Part shown: one piece after another, positions 1 through 9,555 of the stretch | Position numbering within the stretch: the first letter of the stretch is position 1 | How the letters are laid out: each line of letters starts with the position of its first letter | Origin: a bacterium | Lineage (GTDB): Bacteria; JAMCPX01 | Assembly (NCBI GenBank): GCA_021787655.1 | Contig: JAJYLM010000003.1 | Span: forward strand, 1 to 35,960 | Direction of reading: 5' to 3' | Length of the DNA: 35,960 nucleotides | The notes under the pieces: model-generated | Database searches by the model: none | The model's input: the letters and a program-made list of their open reading frames with translations, nothing else | Told to the model about the DNA's origin: nothing | Position numbers and translations under genes: made by a program

Positions 1-1
1 C

Positions 2-1498
2 AGCACCACCGGTAAACTCTATATAGCAGACAATGCCGGCGTGTTTGCTGTGGACAATGCGACAGGCTGGACGACAAAGATAGTTCCTGCAACCGCATCA
101 TGTGCAAACTGCACCCTTGCAGACCCCGCAGGCATTACCATGGACAACAACGGTAACCTTATCGTAACAGACAGCTACAACAACACCCTTGTTGGTGTTA
201 ATCCGACTACCGGTACGACATGGTATGTACTTGGACCCGGCAATGGTATACTCAACGCACCCATTGGAGTGACATATTCAAATGGGGATCTGTACGTTGC
301 CAACCACGGATCAAGTACGATTACACAAATTAATGCCACGACCCTCAGTGCTGTGAATCTGACCTTAAGCCTTGCCCTGTCATCTGCACCGGAAGGTATT
401 ACATCCGACGGGAGCGGCAACCTCTATGTAGCATGTCAGGGGAACAACACAATATCAAAGATTGTAGTAACTGGCACAAATGGTGCGGTCACAAACAGCT
501 ATGTGACCGGACTTACAGCACCTTATGGTGTCAGTATATCGGGCACATCGATTCTGGCGACCAGTAATTCGAATCAAGTGTTGTCAACCGCAGGGATCGG
601 CGGCGGGGCCGCAAGTGCGATGTGCGCGGACTTCTCGCCGTGGGATATATACTCGAATTCGTCCATCATACCTGACGGGGCTGGAGGTTTGTTTGTCGGA
701 GATATCCATGACGCAATAATCTATCATGTAAACAGCACATGCTCTATAAGTACCTATACACAGGGTTTCGCAGACCCCTATGATATGACGTATGCCAACG
801 GTTATATTTATGCCGTTAACGACTGGTTTGGTGAACCTTATGGAGACAGTATATTAGAGATAAGATCTGACGGCGCTATGAAAGTGCTTGCACAGATTGA
901 GGGCTACGGCGCCTCGGTCAAGGGAAACCCTTCAGGCAGCTTATCCGTCGGTTCTTGGGACGGCAGTCTTATCAACGTCTCTTCGACGGGTGTTACCAGT
1001 ACCGTCTTTCCTTTGGGCACCTTTACCAACGGTACATCCGGTATTGCGTATGATAACAGCGGCAATCTGTTCGTAAACAATTGCGGTGCTATCGAGAAGT
1101 GGAACGGCTCAACACTGACATCCGAATTTGCGTGGAACACAGGCTGTTACCAGATAGCGTATCACAACGGCAATATCTATGTAAGCGATTATGACTATCA
1201 CAGAATAGACGTGGTAAGCGCATCAACCGGTGGACCGGTAACTATATATATCCCTTCAACAGCAGGGCTTCTTGGTCCGGAAGGCATAGGATTTGATATA
1301 TTCGGCAACTTTTATGTTGCAGATTACAGGAATGACGGATTGTTTCGTATAGATCCTCAAGGGCATATGACAGCTCTTGTACCACCTGCAACAAGTACGT
1401 TGATCGGTCCCAACGGCATTGCCATTCCGCCGTCACAGATGATCTACACGGTTGAAGAGGGTGGAACGGGTTCAATTATGTGGGTGATTGCACCGTAA
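2..1498 (+). CDS. NHL-repeat / beta-propeller protein, 5' truncated by window edge
   Basis: Reading frame is open from base 2 (STTGKLYIADNAGVFA...), matching the interior of the downstream paralog 1705..3678; the GTG at 41 is internal. Repeated GxTxDxxGNLYV-like NHL motifs. Confidence 0.85.
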   Translation, partial: STTGKLYIADNAGVFAVDNATGWTTKIVPATASCANCTLADPAGITMDNNGNLIVTDSYNNTLVGVNPTTGTTWYVLGPGNGILNAPIGVTYSNGDLYVANHGSSTITQINATTLSAVNLTLSLALSSAPEGITSDGSGNLYVACQGNNTISKIVVTGTNGAVTNSYVTGLTAPYGVSISGTSILATSNSNQVLSTAGIGGGAASAMCADFSPWDIYSNSSIIPDGAGGLFVGDIHDAIIYHVNSTCSISTYTQGFADPYDMTYANGYIYAVNDWFGEPYGDSILEIRSDGAMKVLAQIEGYGASVKGNPSGSLSVGSWDGSLINVSSTGVTSTVFPLGTFTNGTSGIAYDNSGNLFVNNCGAIEKWNGSTLTSEFAWNTGCYQIAYHNGNIYVSDYDYHRIDVVSASTGGPVTIYIPSTAGLLGPEGIGFDIFGNFYVADYRNDGLFRIDPQGHMTALVPPATSTLIGPNGIAIPPSQMIYTVEEGGTGSIMWVIAP

Positions 1499-1548
1499 GG
1501 GGAGATCATGAAGGAGATCATGGAATTAAGTATTAACTGCGATTTGAG

Positions 1549-1675
1549 TCTCCCTCTTAAGCAGGGAGTTCATCTGCGTTATCCCTCTTACTTAAGAGGG
1601 ACCAAGGGAGTTACATTCTGCTTCTGTAATAAATATCATAACTCCCCTACCCCCTCTTATCTTAAGAGGGGAATT
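1549..1675. repeat. Intergenic inverted-repeat element (REP/MITE-like)
   Basis: CCCTCTTA-ct-TAAGAGGG (1583-1600) and CCCCTCTTA-tct-TAAGAGGGG (1651-1671). Outer arms taagagggaccaagggagtt (1593-1612) and aactcccctaccccctctta (1640-1659) are imperfect reverse complements. Confidence 0.6.
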
Positions 1676-1704
1676 TAAAGAGATAAAGGTAAAAAGGAGA
1701 CAAT

Positions 1705-3678
1705 ATGAAGATAACAAAAGCATTACTTAATCTGATGGTTGCGGGCATGTTTGCTGTCATTATAGCAGCAGGATGCGCAAACAATGGGAGCAACGGTCCA
1801 ACAGGTAAAACAGGCCTTCAAGGCCAGCCTGGACCTCTTGCCTCCGCACCGGTCATTGCCGGGTTGGACCCGACGACAGCATCATTTAATACGGTAATTA
1901 CCGTCACCGGCGAGAACTTCACGACAACACTTTCAGATATCACAGTCTATTGTGATGGTACGCCTGCTATGGTTGTCAGCGCAACATCGACACAGATCAC
2001 GGTCACGGGATGCGGAACAACAGGTGTATCAACCCCGTACCAGGCAAGCGTGGCAGTACTCATCAACAAGCAGATGAGCAACAACATAAACGAATGGATC
2101 GTTCCGTCCGGATACATATCCCAGTTTCCTGCAGCGTCTTTAACAGGTCCTCAGGGAGAGGTATATGACAGCACCACCGGTAAACTCTATATAGCAGACA
2201 ATGCCGGCGTGTTTGCTGTGGACAATGCGACAGGCTGGACGACAAAGATAGTTCCTGCAACCGCATCATGTGCAAGCTGTACCCTTGCAGACCCCGCAGG
2301 CATTACCATGGATGGCAGCGGAAACCTTATCGTAACAGACAGCTACAACAGCACCCTTGTTGGTATTAACCCGACAACCGGTGACACGTGGTCTATCCTT
2401 GGACCAGGCAATGGTATACTCACCAATCCCATAGGTGTGACTTATTCAAATGGGGATCTGTACGTAGCGAACAGCGGATCAAGCAAGATCACACAGATCA
2501 ACGGAACAACCTTGAGTGTTGTGAATCTGACCTTAAGCCTTGCTCTTCCATCAGCACCGTACGGTATCACAGCGGACGGGAGTGGAAACCTTTACGTCGC
2601 GTGTCTGGGGAATAATACAATATCAAAGATTGTAGTAACCGGCACAAATGGTGCGGTGACAAACAGCTATGTGACCGGTATTACAGCACCTTATGGTGTC
2701 AGTATATCGGGGACATCGATTCTGGCGACCAGTAATTCGAATCAAGTATTGTCAACCGCAGGGATCGGAGGCGGAGCTGCAAGCACGATGTGCGCTGATT
2801 TCTCACCATGGGAGACAAACGCGAATTCTTCCATCATACCCGACGGGGCCGGAGGCCTGTTAGTCGGAGATCCTTCTGACGGACTGGTGTATCATGTAAA
2901 CAGCGCCTGCAAGGTCAATACCTATGCAGCAGGGTTTGCAGACCCGTATGATATTACCTATCTAAACGGCAATTTCTATGCTGTAAACGAGTGGTTTAAT
3001 GAACCCTATGGTGACGCTATATTAGAAATAAGACCTGACGGAGCTATGAGGACACTTGCACAGATTGAAGGCTATGGTGCTTCGATAACACCCAACCCCT
3101 CCGGAACCCTTACAGTTGGTTCATTTGATGGCAGCGTTATTACAGTCTCATTAACGGGTATCACAAGTACAGTACTTCCTTTAGGATCAATTATAAGCAG
3201 TGATGGTGGTGCACGCGGCCTTGCATACGATAGCAGCGGTAAACTATACATAGGCACACGAGCAACCATCGACACGTGGGATGGCGCTACACTAACTTAC
3301 GGTTTTGCAACAGGTATTACCGGCGGTTATCAAATAATTTATCGCAACGGATACCTCTATATAAGCGATTATAGCGGAAAATCTATAAAGACTGTAAGTG
3401 CCTCTACAGGTGGAGCAGTAACAACTTATGTACCCTCCAGCACAGGTATTGGCGGCTCAGAAGGACTTGGCTTTGATATCTATGGAAACCTTATAAGTGT
3501 AGATGACAGTTCTAATGGTTTATTCCGTATTGACCCTCTGGGACATGTGACAGCACTTGTACCGCATGCTACAAGCCCTATGTTACATCCAAACGGGGTT
3601 GCCATACCGCCGTCGCAGCTTATCTATACGGTTGAGGAAGGTTCCACGACTTCACGCATGTGGGTGATTGCACCGTAA
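1705..3678 (+). CDS. Lipoprotein with collagen-like Gly-X-Y segment, IPT/TIG domain and NHL repeats
   Basis: SD-like aaaaggag upstream; signal peptide with AAGC lipobox; GPTGKTGLQGQPGP; TIG-like segment PVIAGLDPTTASFNTVITVTGENF; NHL repeats; closely similar to the upstream copy. Confidence 0.85.
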   Translation: MKITKALLNLMVAGMFAVIIAAGCANNGSNGPTGKTGLQGQPGPLASAPVIAGLDPTTASFNTVITVTGENFTTTLSDITVYCDGTPAMVVSATSTQITVTGCGTTGVSTPYQASVAVLINKQMSNNINEWIVPSGYISQFPAASLTGPQGEVYDSTTGKLYIADNAGVFAVDNATGWTTKIVPATASCASCTLADPAGITMDGSGNLIVTDSYNSTLVGINPTTGDTWSILGPGNGILTNPIGVTYSNGDLYVANSGSSKITQINGTTLSVVNLTLSLALPSAPYGITADGSGNLYVACLGNNTISKIVVTGTNGAVTNSYVTGITAPYGVSISGTSILATSNSNQVLSTAGIGGGAASTMCADFSPWETNANSSIIPDGAGGLLVGDPSDGLVYHVNSACKVNTYAAGFADPYDITYLNGNFYAVNEWFNEPYGDAILEIRPDGAMRTLAQIEGYGASITPNPSGTLTVGSFDGSVITVSLTGITSTVLPLGSIISSDGGARGLAYDSSGKLYIGTRATIDTWDGATLTYGFATGITGGYQIIYRNGYLYISDYSGKSIKTVSASTGGAVTTYVPSSTGIGGSEGLGFDIYGNLISVDDSSNGLFRIDPLGHVTALVPHATSPMLHPNGVAIPPSQLIYTVEEGSTTSRMWVIAP

Positions 3679-3710
3679 GAGAGAAATCATCAGGGTCGTG
3701 ATCAATTATA

Positions 3711-3745
3711 AGGGCGGTGGCGCATGTGTGCCATCGCCCTTTTTT
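3711..3745 (+). terminator. Rho-independent terminator
   Basis: agggcggtggc-gcatgtgt-gccatcgccct followed by tttttt. Confidence 0.85.
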
Positions 3746-3934
3746 ATCGGATTCGAGGTTTTTTCGCAGTTGCCGGTTCGTGATCTCTTACCCCGTATCA
3801 GCGATAGAAAATGCAGAGCTTTTTGTTTCGTTTAGAATTATTACCTGCTTTTTGCAGGCGCTTTATCAAGCATGGCGCCAATGCCTGTTTGTTAAGCTTC
3901 CCTTGTTTTGATATACATCAAGGAGAGGTTGTTT

Positions 3935-5161
3935 ATGTCCATACTATTCACGCCATACAAGATTGGTAAAACTGAGATCAAGAACCGGTTCGTCAAGTCC
4001 GCAACGTACGAAAGTATGTCAAGACCTGACGGAATCGTGACAGAACAACTGATCACTACCTACAGACTCCTCGCAAAGGGTGATGTGGGGCTTATCATAC
4101 CGGGTTTCATGAATGTTCATCCCTATGGCAAGGCCATGCCTTTCCAGACAGGCATCTATAGTGATGATATGATCCCTGGTCTGCGAAGGCTCACAGATGC
4201 GGTGCATGAATATGGTGCGAAGATATTCTTCCAGCTCGCCCATGCCGGTATGCAGACCAGCAGGGAGGTGCTCGGAAGGACCCCGATGGGACCCTCCGGA
4301 TCACGGCGTGACCCAGTCTATTTGTTCAAACCGGCGAAGATGTCTCAGGACGACATAGTGACCGCTATCCGTGCATTCAGCGATGCGGCACAGCGTGCAG
4401 CAGAGGCAGGGGCCGATGGTGTTCAGATCCATGCAGCACACGGATATTTGATCAGCCAGTTTCTTTCACCATTTTTGAATGACCGGGATGATGCATGGGG
4501 AGGCTCGGATGAAAACCGCTTCCGGCTCATGAGGGAAGTGATGCTTGCAGTCAGAACGGCTCTGCCGCCGGACATGCCGGTGATCGTCAAGATCAATGTC
4601 AACGACTTTGCCCCGAAAGACGGCGTACAGCCTGAACTGGCAAAAAAATACTGCGGCTGGCTTGCGGCACTGAAGGTCGACGGTATTGAAACCAGCTGTT
4701 CACTGCCGGTCTATTCCTTCATGAACATGATCAGGGGTGATGTGCCGGTCCGCGAGCTTGTCAGGGCATTTCCTCTCTGGAAGCGGCCTGCGGCCTGGGT
4801 CATGACGAAAAGGCTCGACGGTAACTACAACCTTGAAGAGGGATATAACCTCGATGGTGCGAAGGTCATACGGTCTGCAACAGGCAGCATCCCGTTGATC
4901 GTCGTCGGAGGAATGCGGTCAAAGGGGTTCATGGAAAAACACCTCCTCAACGGAGATTTGGATTTTATTTCCATGGCGCGTCCGTTCATACGGGAACCTG
5001 ACCTGGTGAAGCGGTTCAGGGCGGGAAAATCGGAGGCTGCATCCTGCGTTTCGTGCAATCAATGTTTTGCGGCAATGATGAACAGACTGCCGCTGCGCTG
5101 CTACAATAAGGACCTGTATCGGCATCATAACAAAAAGAGCATTTTAAGAGCAAATGTTTGA
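3935..5161 (+). CDS. NADH:flavin oxidoreductase, Old Yellow Enzyme family, with C-terminal Cys cluster
   Basis: FTPYKIGKTEIKNRFVKSATYE, HAAHGYLISQFLSPFLNDRDDAWGG; Cys cluster CVSCNQC. ATG at 3935 after aaggagagg preferred over TTG at 3908. Confidence 0.88.
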   Translation: MSILFTPYKIGKTEIKNRFVKSATYESMSRPDGIVTEQLITTYRLLAKGDVGLIIPGFMNVHPYGKAMPFQTGIYSDDMIPGLRRLTDAVHEYGAKIFFQLAHAGMQTSREVLGRTPMGPSGSRRDPVYLFKPAKMSQDDIVTAIRAFSDAAQRAAEAGADGVQIHAAHGYLISQFLSPFLNDRDDAWGGSDENRFRLMREVMLAVRTALPPDMPVIVKINVNDFAPKDGVQPELAKKYCGWLAALKVDGIETSCSLPVYSFMNMIRGDVPVRELVRAFPLWKRPAAWVMTKRLDGNYNLEEGYNLDGAKVIRSATGSIPLIVVGGMRSKGFMEKHLLNGDLDFISMARPFIREPDLVKRFRAGKSEAASCVSCNQCFAAMMNRLPLRCYNKDLYRHHNKKSILRANV

Positions 5162-5274
5162 CACATGAGTCACTCTTCGTCATGCATGGAGGCAGAGGAG
5201 TGCTTTCATCTGTAGAATAAAGACAAGATCAGGAAAATTATCTTCACCGGACTCCCCGTGAAGAAGGAACCCGG

Positions 5275-6414
5275 ATGAAAAACATTTGTTTCATCGTATG
5301 TGCAGTATTGAGTTCTTTTACCTGTTCAATGAGCGCTTCTGCATCTGATACGGATGATCTTCTGTCCCTCATAACTGATCAAAAGGTCATCAATGCGCAC
5401 GATGCCGGATCTTCGGGTAATGAGCTTGTGCAGAACGAGGAGAAACCAGACACCGGCAAATATTACGATGGAACCGCAGGGACATGGCTCAGGGTGCACG
5501 GGTATGCACAGGTACGGTATCAATACCCGGAAAATGCCACGGCAGGTTTTGACATACACCGGGCACGGCTCGATGTCAGCGGAGATATAACCGACAGCGT
5601 CGGGTATAAACTGCAGCCGGCGTTTGAAGGACCAGCAGCCAGGCTGCTCGATGCTTATGCGGACTGTACGGCCGGATATTATCTGAAAATCACTGCAGGG
5701 CAGTTCAAAATACCATTCAGTCAGGAAAACCTGATCTCGTCGGCTTACCTTGAAACCATAGACCGTTCCCAGGCAGTCGAAGCGCTCGTCGCGCGGAGCA
5801 AGGATATTATCGGCAACCAGAACGGAAGAGACATAGGGATCAAGGCGGGCGGTAATTTTCTCAAGCTGCAGAACATGTTCGTGTTCGAATATGCTCTTGC
5901 AGTGCTGAACGGGCAGGGGATCAACACCATGGACCTGAACGATCAAAAGGACTATGTCGGCAGGCTGGTGATCCACCCGTTTACGGACCTCTCTGTAGAT
6001 GGTGAATACTATGCCGGGAGATACGCACTGTCGAACCTTACCGGAAGCAGCTATGAGCGCACGAGGATCGGAGCCGGCCTTGCGTACGTCCATGAACCGG
6101 TATCGGTCAACGTTGAATTCATACGAGGCAGCGACGGCTATGAAAGCAGTTCCGGCAGGGTCCTTACCAGAAGGCAGGGATGGTATGCCCAGACAGCGTA
6201 TTTCATTCTTCCGCACAAGCTGCAGGGTGTGCTGAAATACGATACCTACAATCCAGATATAACCACCGGCAGCACGTCGACGGTATACACCATCGGGATG
6301 AACTGGAATTTTACGACGGTTACGAGGCTCCAGGTAGATTACGGGATCAAGGATGTGGAAGGAACCCGGAAAAACAGCAATCTTCTGGCTGTCCAGTTCC
6401 AGGCCGGGTTTTGA
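5275..6414 (+). CDS. Porin, phosphate-selective OprO/OprP-like
   Basis: Signal peptide, VHGYAQVRYQY...FDIHRARLDVSGDI...KITAGQFKIPFSQENL, terminal aromatic FQAGF. Confidence 0.75.
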   Translation: MKNICFIVCAVLSSFTCSMSASASDTDDLLSLITDQKVINAHDAGSSGNELVQNEEKPDTGKYYDGTAGTWLRVHGYAQVRYQYPENATAGFDIHRARLDVSGDITDSVGYKLQPAFEGPAARLLDAYADCTAGYYLKITAGQFKIPFSQENLISSAYLETIDRSQAVEALVARSKDIIGNQNGRDIGIKAGGNFLKLQNMFVFEYALAVLNGQGINTMDLNDQKDYVGRLVIHPFTDLSVDGEYYAGRYALSNLTGSSYERTRIGAGLAYVHEPVSVNVEFIRGSDGYESSSGRVLTRRQGWYAQTAYFILPHKLQGVLKYDTYNPDITTGSTSTVYTIGMNWNFTTVTRLQVDYGIKDVEGTRKNSNLLAVQFQAGF

Positions 6415-6445
6415 TTAAAATCTTTCATCGTTCTGTCTCGCTCGC

Positions 6446-6473
6446 TTGATTTTAATGATATTTCATGTATACT
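6446..6473 (+). promoter_or_regulatory. Putative sigma70 promoter for the PATAN-MglA operon
   Basis: TTGATT (6446-6451), 16-nt spacer, TATACT (6468-6473), 29 nt upstream of the ATG at 6503. Confidence 0.5.
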
Positions 6474-6502
6474 TTTTCTCATTATAAAATAATGGATACT
6501 AT

Positions 6503-8170
6503 ATGAGATCCCATGAATTGTTAGTGGTTACATGGCTGCCCGACGTTAAGAGCCGGGTGGAAAAGCTCCTGCAGGATAATGAGTACGTTTATGACAGTGT
6601 ATCGTCCCCGATAGAGGCTATTGATGCTGTCGGGAAGTATGCATATAAAGTTGTCATTCTCGACTGTTTACTCCCAGGATTGAACGGCTATCAGCTCGTC
6701 AAGCGTCTCAAAGGGACGCCGCACGGTGGATATGCACAGTTCATCGTATTCATGAACAACATACCGGAAAACAAGCGCCCGGAAGTAATCAACCGATGGG
6801 GTATGCATGTTTTATTGCGAAAGCCTGTCAATGAAGATGATCTGCTGGCATCGTTGAAACAAGCGGAGTCCTACGATCTTCCCAGTGAGAAAATAGACCA
6901 GTATACATCCGACTGTGTCGAGGAAACGTTTTCAGAGCTCGCGCATGTTCTGTGGACCGGGAAGCTCACCTGTTATGGAGACCAGGGGGTTGTCAAAGAG
7001 GTCTACTGGGACAGCGGCAACCCGGTGTTCGCTATGAGCAGCAGCGAGGACGAGCGGCTGGACAAATGGCTGATGGGGAAAGGACTCGTATCCGAGGGTG
7101 TTCTAACATCTGCGTACGACATTATGAATAAGCGCGGCAAACGGCTGGGCGATGCACTTATCATACTGGGAGCCATCAGCGAGGACAGTCTCGAACATGC
7201 TATTTCGGACAATATGAAGGAAATCATCCTCAGCATGTTTTCATGGGACGGTTTCACGTACACGAAAGAGGAAAAAGTAAGGGGCATTAAAGAAATGACC
7301 TCGATACAGGATTCGTTTCCCATCCTTCTCTTTGAAGGCATCAGGAGAAAGTCCGGGATAGAAGCTATCAAAACGAAGCTTCAGGAAACGGGCGAGATCG
7401 TCAGTTTCAGCCCCGATAATATTTTCAATATCGAGGATTTCAAGTTTCCCCAGTCATTCAACAGGCTGATGGGACTCATCAACGGGAAGCGGACTATCTA
7501 TGAGCTGATTGCGAAGAGCGGCGTGTCTCACGATGATGCATACCGGTTTTTATACACACTGCTTCTCCTCAAACTTATACGATTGAGCCAAACAAATGAA
7601 GAAAATAAACAGGTGGCCATCAGCATGGCTGATGCCAGCAGAAAAACAAAGTTTACCGGGAATCTTCACGACGTATCAATCATGGAATTGATACAGATGC
7701 TTGAATTGAACAGAAAATCCGGAACGTTGCAGGTACACGACATTCACGAAATCGGCTGGCTGCTCTTCGACAAGGGCAGTATTATTGATGCCTATTACGG
7801 TGATCTGACCCGGGAAAATGCCGTGTACAGGATGCTGTTCCTGACAGAAGGGGAGTTCGATATAAAGTTCAAGAGCATTGTCGGCGAACCAAGGATAACT
7901 GTTGATACCCAGACATTGCTCATGGATGGTCTGCGAATGCTGGATGAGGTCAACAGGATAGAGCCGCTCTTCGGCAGTTTGAAGAAAAAGCTTGTTGTAA
8001 ATCCATTGCACACCCTGAAAACAAGCGAAGAAAAGGAAGAACTCATGCGTATTTTCAACGGGAACAATGATATATTGACGTCGTCCTTTCTCCTGAACCC
8101 GGACCCGCAGGCAGGGCTTGATATCATCAGTACCTTACTTAAGGATAAGGTTATAAAGGAAGAACTATGA
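6503..8170 (+). CDS. Response regulator receiver domain fused to PATAN/DUF4388 domains
   Basis: N-terminal REC (VVILDCLLPGLNGYQLVKRLK); PATAN-like segments including GNLHDVSIMELIQMLELNRKSGTLQV...WLLFDKGSIIDAYYGDLTRENAVYRML. Confidence 0.8.
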   Translation: MRSHELLVVTWLPDVKSRVEKLLQDNEYVYDSVSSPIEAIDAVGKYAYKVVILDCLLPGLNGYQLVKRLKGTPHGGYAQFIVFMNNIPENKRPEVINRWGMHVLLRKPVNEDDLLASLKQAESYDLPSEKIDQYTSDCVEETFSELAHVLWTGKLTCYGDQGVVKEVYWDSGNPVFAMSSSEDERLDKWLMGKGLVSEGVLTSAYDIMNKRGKRLGDALIILGAISEDSLEHAISDNMKEIILSMFSWDGFTYTKEEKVRGIKEMTSIQDSFPILLFEGIRRKSGIEAIKTKLQETGEIVSFSPDNIFNIEDFKFPQSFNRLMGLINGKRTIYELIAKSGVSHDDAYRFLYTLLLLKLIRLSQTNEENKQVAISMADASRKTKFTGNLHDVSIMELIQMLELNRKSGTLQVHDIHEIGWLLFDKGSIIDAYYGDLTRENAVYRMLFLTEGEFDIKFKSIVGEPRITVDTQTLLMDGLRMLDEVNRIEPLFGSLKKKLVVNPLHTLKTSEEKEELMRIFNGNNDILTSSFLLNPDPQAGLDIISTLLKDKVIKEEL

Positions 8171-8745
8171 AGATAATCTGTGAGAAGTGCAGTAACGAAT
8201 TTCTCCTGAAAGGGGACGCCTTTGGCAGGGGAGTTCAGATGGTGCAATGCCCGGTGTGCAAAACACCGATCATGGTGAAGGCGGATACATCCCGTGATTT
8301 TCAACGGCGAACCGACAGGAACAGAAGTCTCGCGAAGGATCATGACGCTCATCATGAAAGGATGAGCCATGATCCGGCACAGAGACCGAATCCCGAGCAC
8401 CAGCATAAAGGCTATGATGATGCCAGTATCCAGTTGAATATGATACATCAGATTGAAAACAGCGGGGATATGGTAACATCGGAAGAGCAGTATGGTACGT
8501 CTGACGGAAGGAATGATGCCGGGAGAGCCGGTAACCTGATAAAGACCTTAAAGGCTGTCATCAGCGGCATAGACCCGTCGTCTGTTACCAAGAAATTTGT
8601 TCCGTATGTGTATTATGCCCTGATGATGTTTATTGTGTTTACGTCCCTGTTCCTGTTTTCCGATGTCATACGGCTCGACAATGCACGGGGGAGTGTAACT
8701 GTTTTCCTGCGCTCGCTCGCGTATGTCGTGACACATCACCTGTAG
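8167..8745 (+). CDS. Zinc-ribbon protein with one C-terminal transmembrane segment
   Basis: CEKCSNEFLL...VQCPVCKTPIMVKA CxxC pairs; hydrophobic ALMMFIVFTSLFLF; ATGA overlap with the upstream gene. Confidence 0.75.
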   Translation: MKIICEKCSNEFLLKGDAFGRGVQMVQCPVCKTPIMVKADTSRDFQRRTDRNRSLAKDHDAHHERMSHDPAQRPNPEHQHKGYDDASIQLNMIHQIENSGDMVTSEEQYGTSDGRNDAGRAGNLIKTLKAVISGIDPSSVTKKFVPYVYYALMMFIVFTSLFLFSDVIRLDNARGSVTVFLRSLAYVVTHHL

Positions 8746-8750
8746 CAATA

Positions 8751-9542
8751 ATGCCCTCGTACGAACATGATATCCGGCATTCCGTACAGTCCTTGCATTT
8801 TATCAGGCGCCTGGTTTACCGTTCTTCCGTAGAATCCACGAACACACTGGCAAACAGTCTGGCACGGGAGGGCAGCGACGAGTGGACAGTCGTTGTTGCG
8901 GACGCACAGGAACACGGCAGGGGGAGGCAGGGCAGGGTGTGGCATTCCCCGCCGGGTGTCAATGTGTATACGTCGATCATTGTAAAGCCGGTCATTGCGT
9001 ATGATGATATACCCGCGATCAGTCTGCTTGCTGGTATGGTTGTGGCGATTGTTCTCGAACATGTGAGCGGCATTGTTGCAGAACTGAAATGGCCCAACGA
9101 TGTCATGATTGCGGGAAAGAAAATCAGCGGCATTTTGCTTGAACTCGGCAACGGTGATCCCGGAAGACCATACCTCGTTGTCGGGATTGGTATCAATGTC
9201 AATTCGGAACCGGGAGAGTATCCAGGACAGCTTTCCGGATCTGCAACATCGATGAAGACGCTGACCGGTACAACCTACGACAGGGCCGGGCTACTGAACT
9301 ATCTTTACAGGGAATTCCATGAATGGTATACTTATTATTGTTCTCACCAGGGCTTTATGAGCATTAAAGAACACTATATGCAGAGGTTCACAATGATCAA
9401 TAAACGTGTTCAAATACAGAGCGGTGCAGAGAGGATGAGCGGTTTCGTGGAAGATATAGATGCATCCGGCAGGCTGGTGCTCCGGGATGATCGCGGTGAA
9501 ACGACAACGATCAAATCCGGAGATGTATATAGAGTTGGATAG
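8751..9542 (+). CDS. birA: Biotin--[acetyl-CoA-carboxylase] ligase, no HTH domain
   Basis: SSVESTNTLANSLA, GRGRQGRVW, LKWPNDVMIAGKKISGILLE, VVGIGINVN. Confidence 0.93.
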   Translation: MPSYEHDIRHSVQSLHFIRRLVYRSSVESTNTLANSLAREGSDEWTVVVADAQEHGRGRQGRVWHSPPGVNVYTSIIVKPVIAYDDIPAISLLAGMVVAIVLEHVSGIVAELKWPNDVMIAGKKISGILLELGNGDPGRPYLVVGIGINVNSEPGEYPGQLSGSATSMKTLTGTTYDRAGLLNYLYREFHEWYTYYCSHQGFMSIKEHYMQRFTMINKRVQIQSGAERMSGFVEDIDASGRLVLRDDRGETTTIKSGDVYRVG

Positions 9543-9555
9543 ATAAAGGAAGCGT

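Noticed and set aside
5326-6216. 296-aa minus-strand ORF opposite the porin
   Set aside because: The porin strand has signal peptide and barrel motifs; the antisense product has no recognisable domain.
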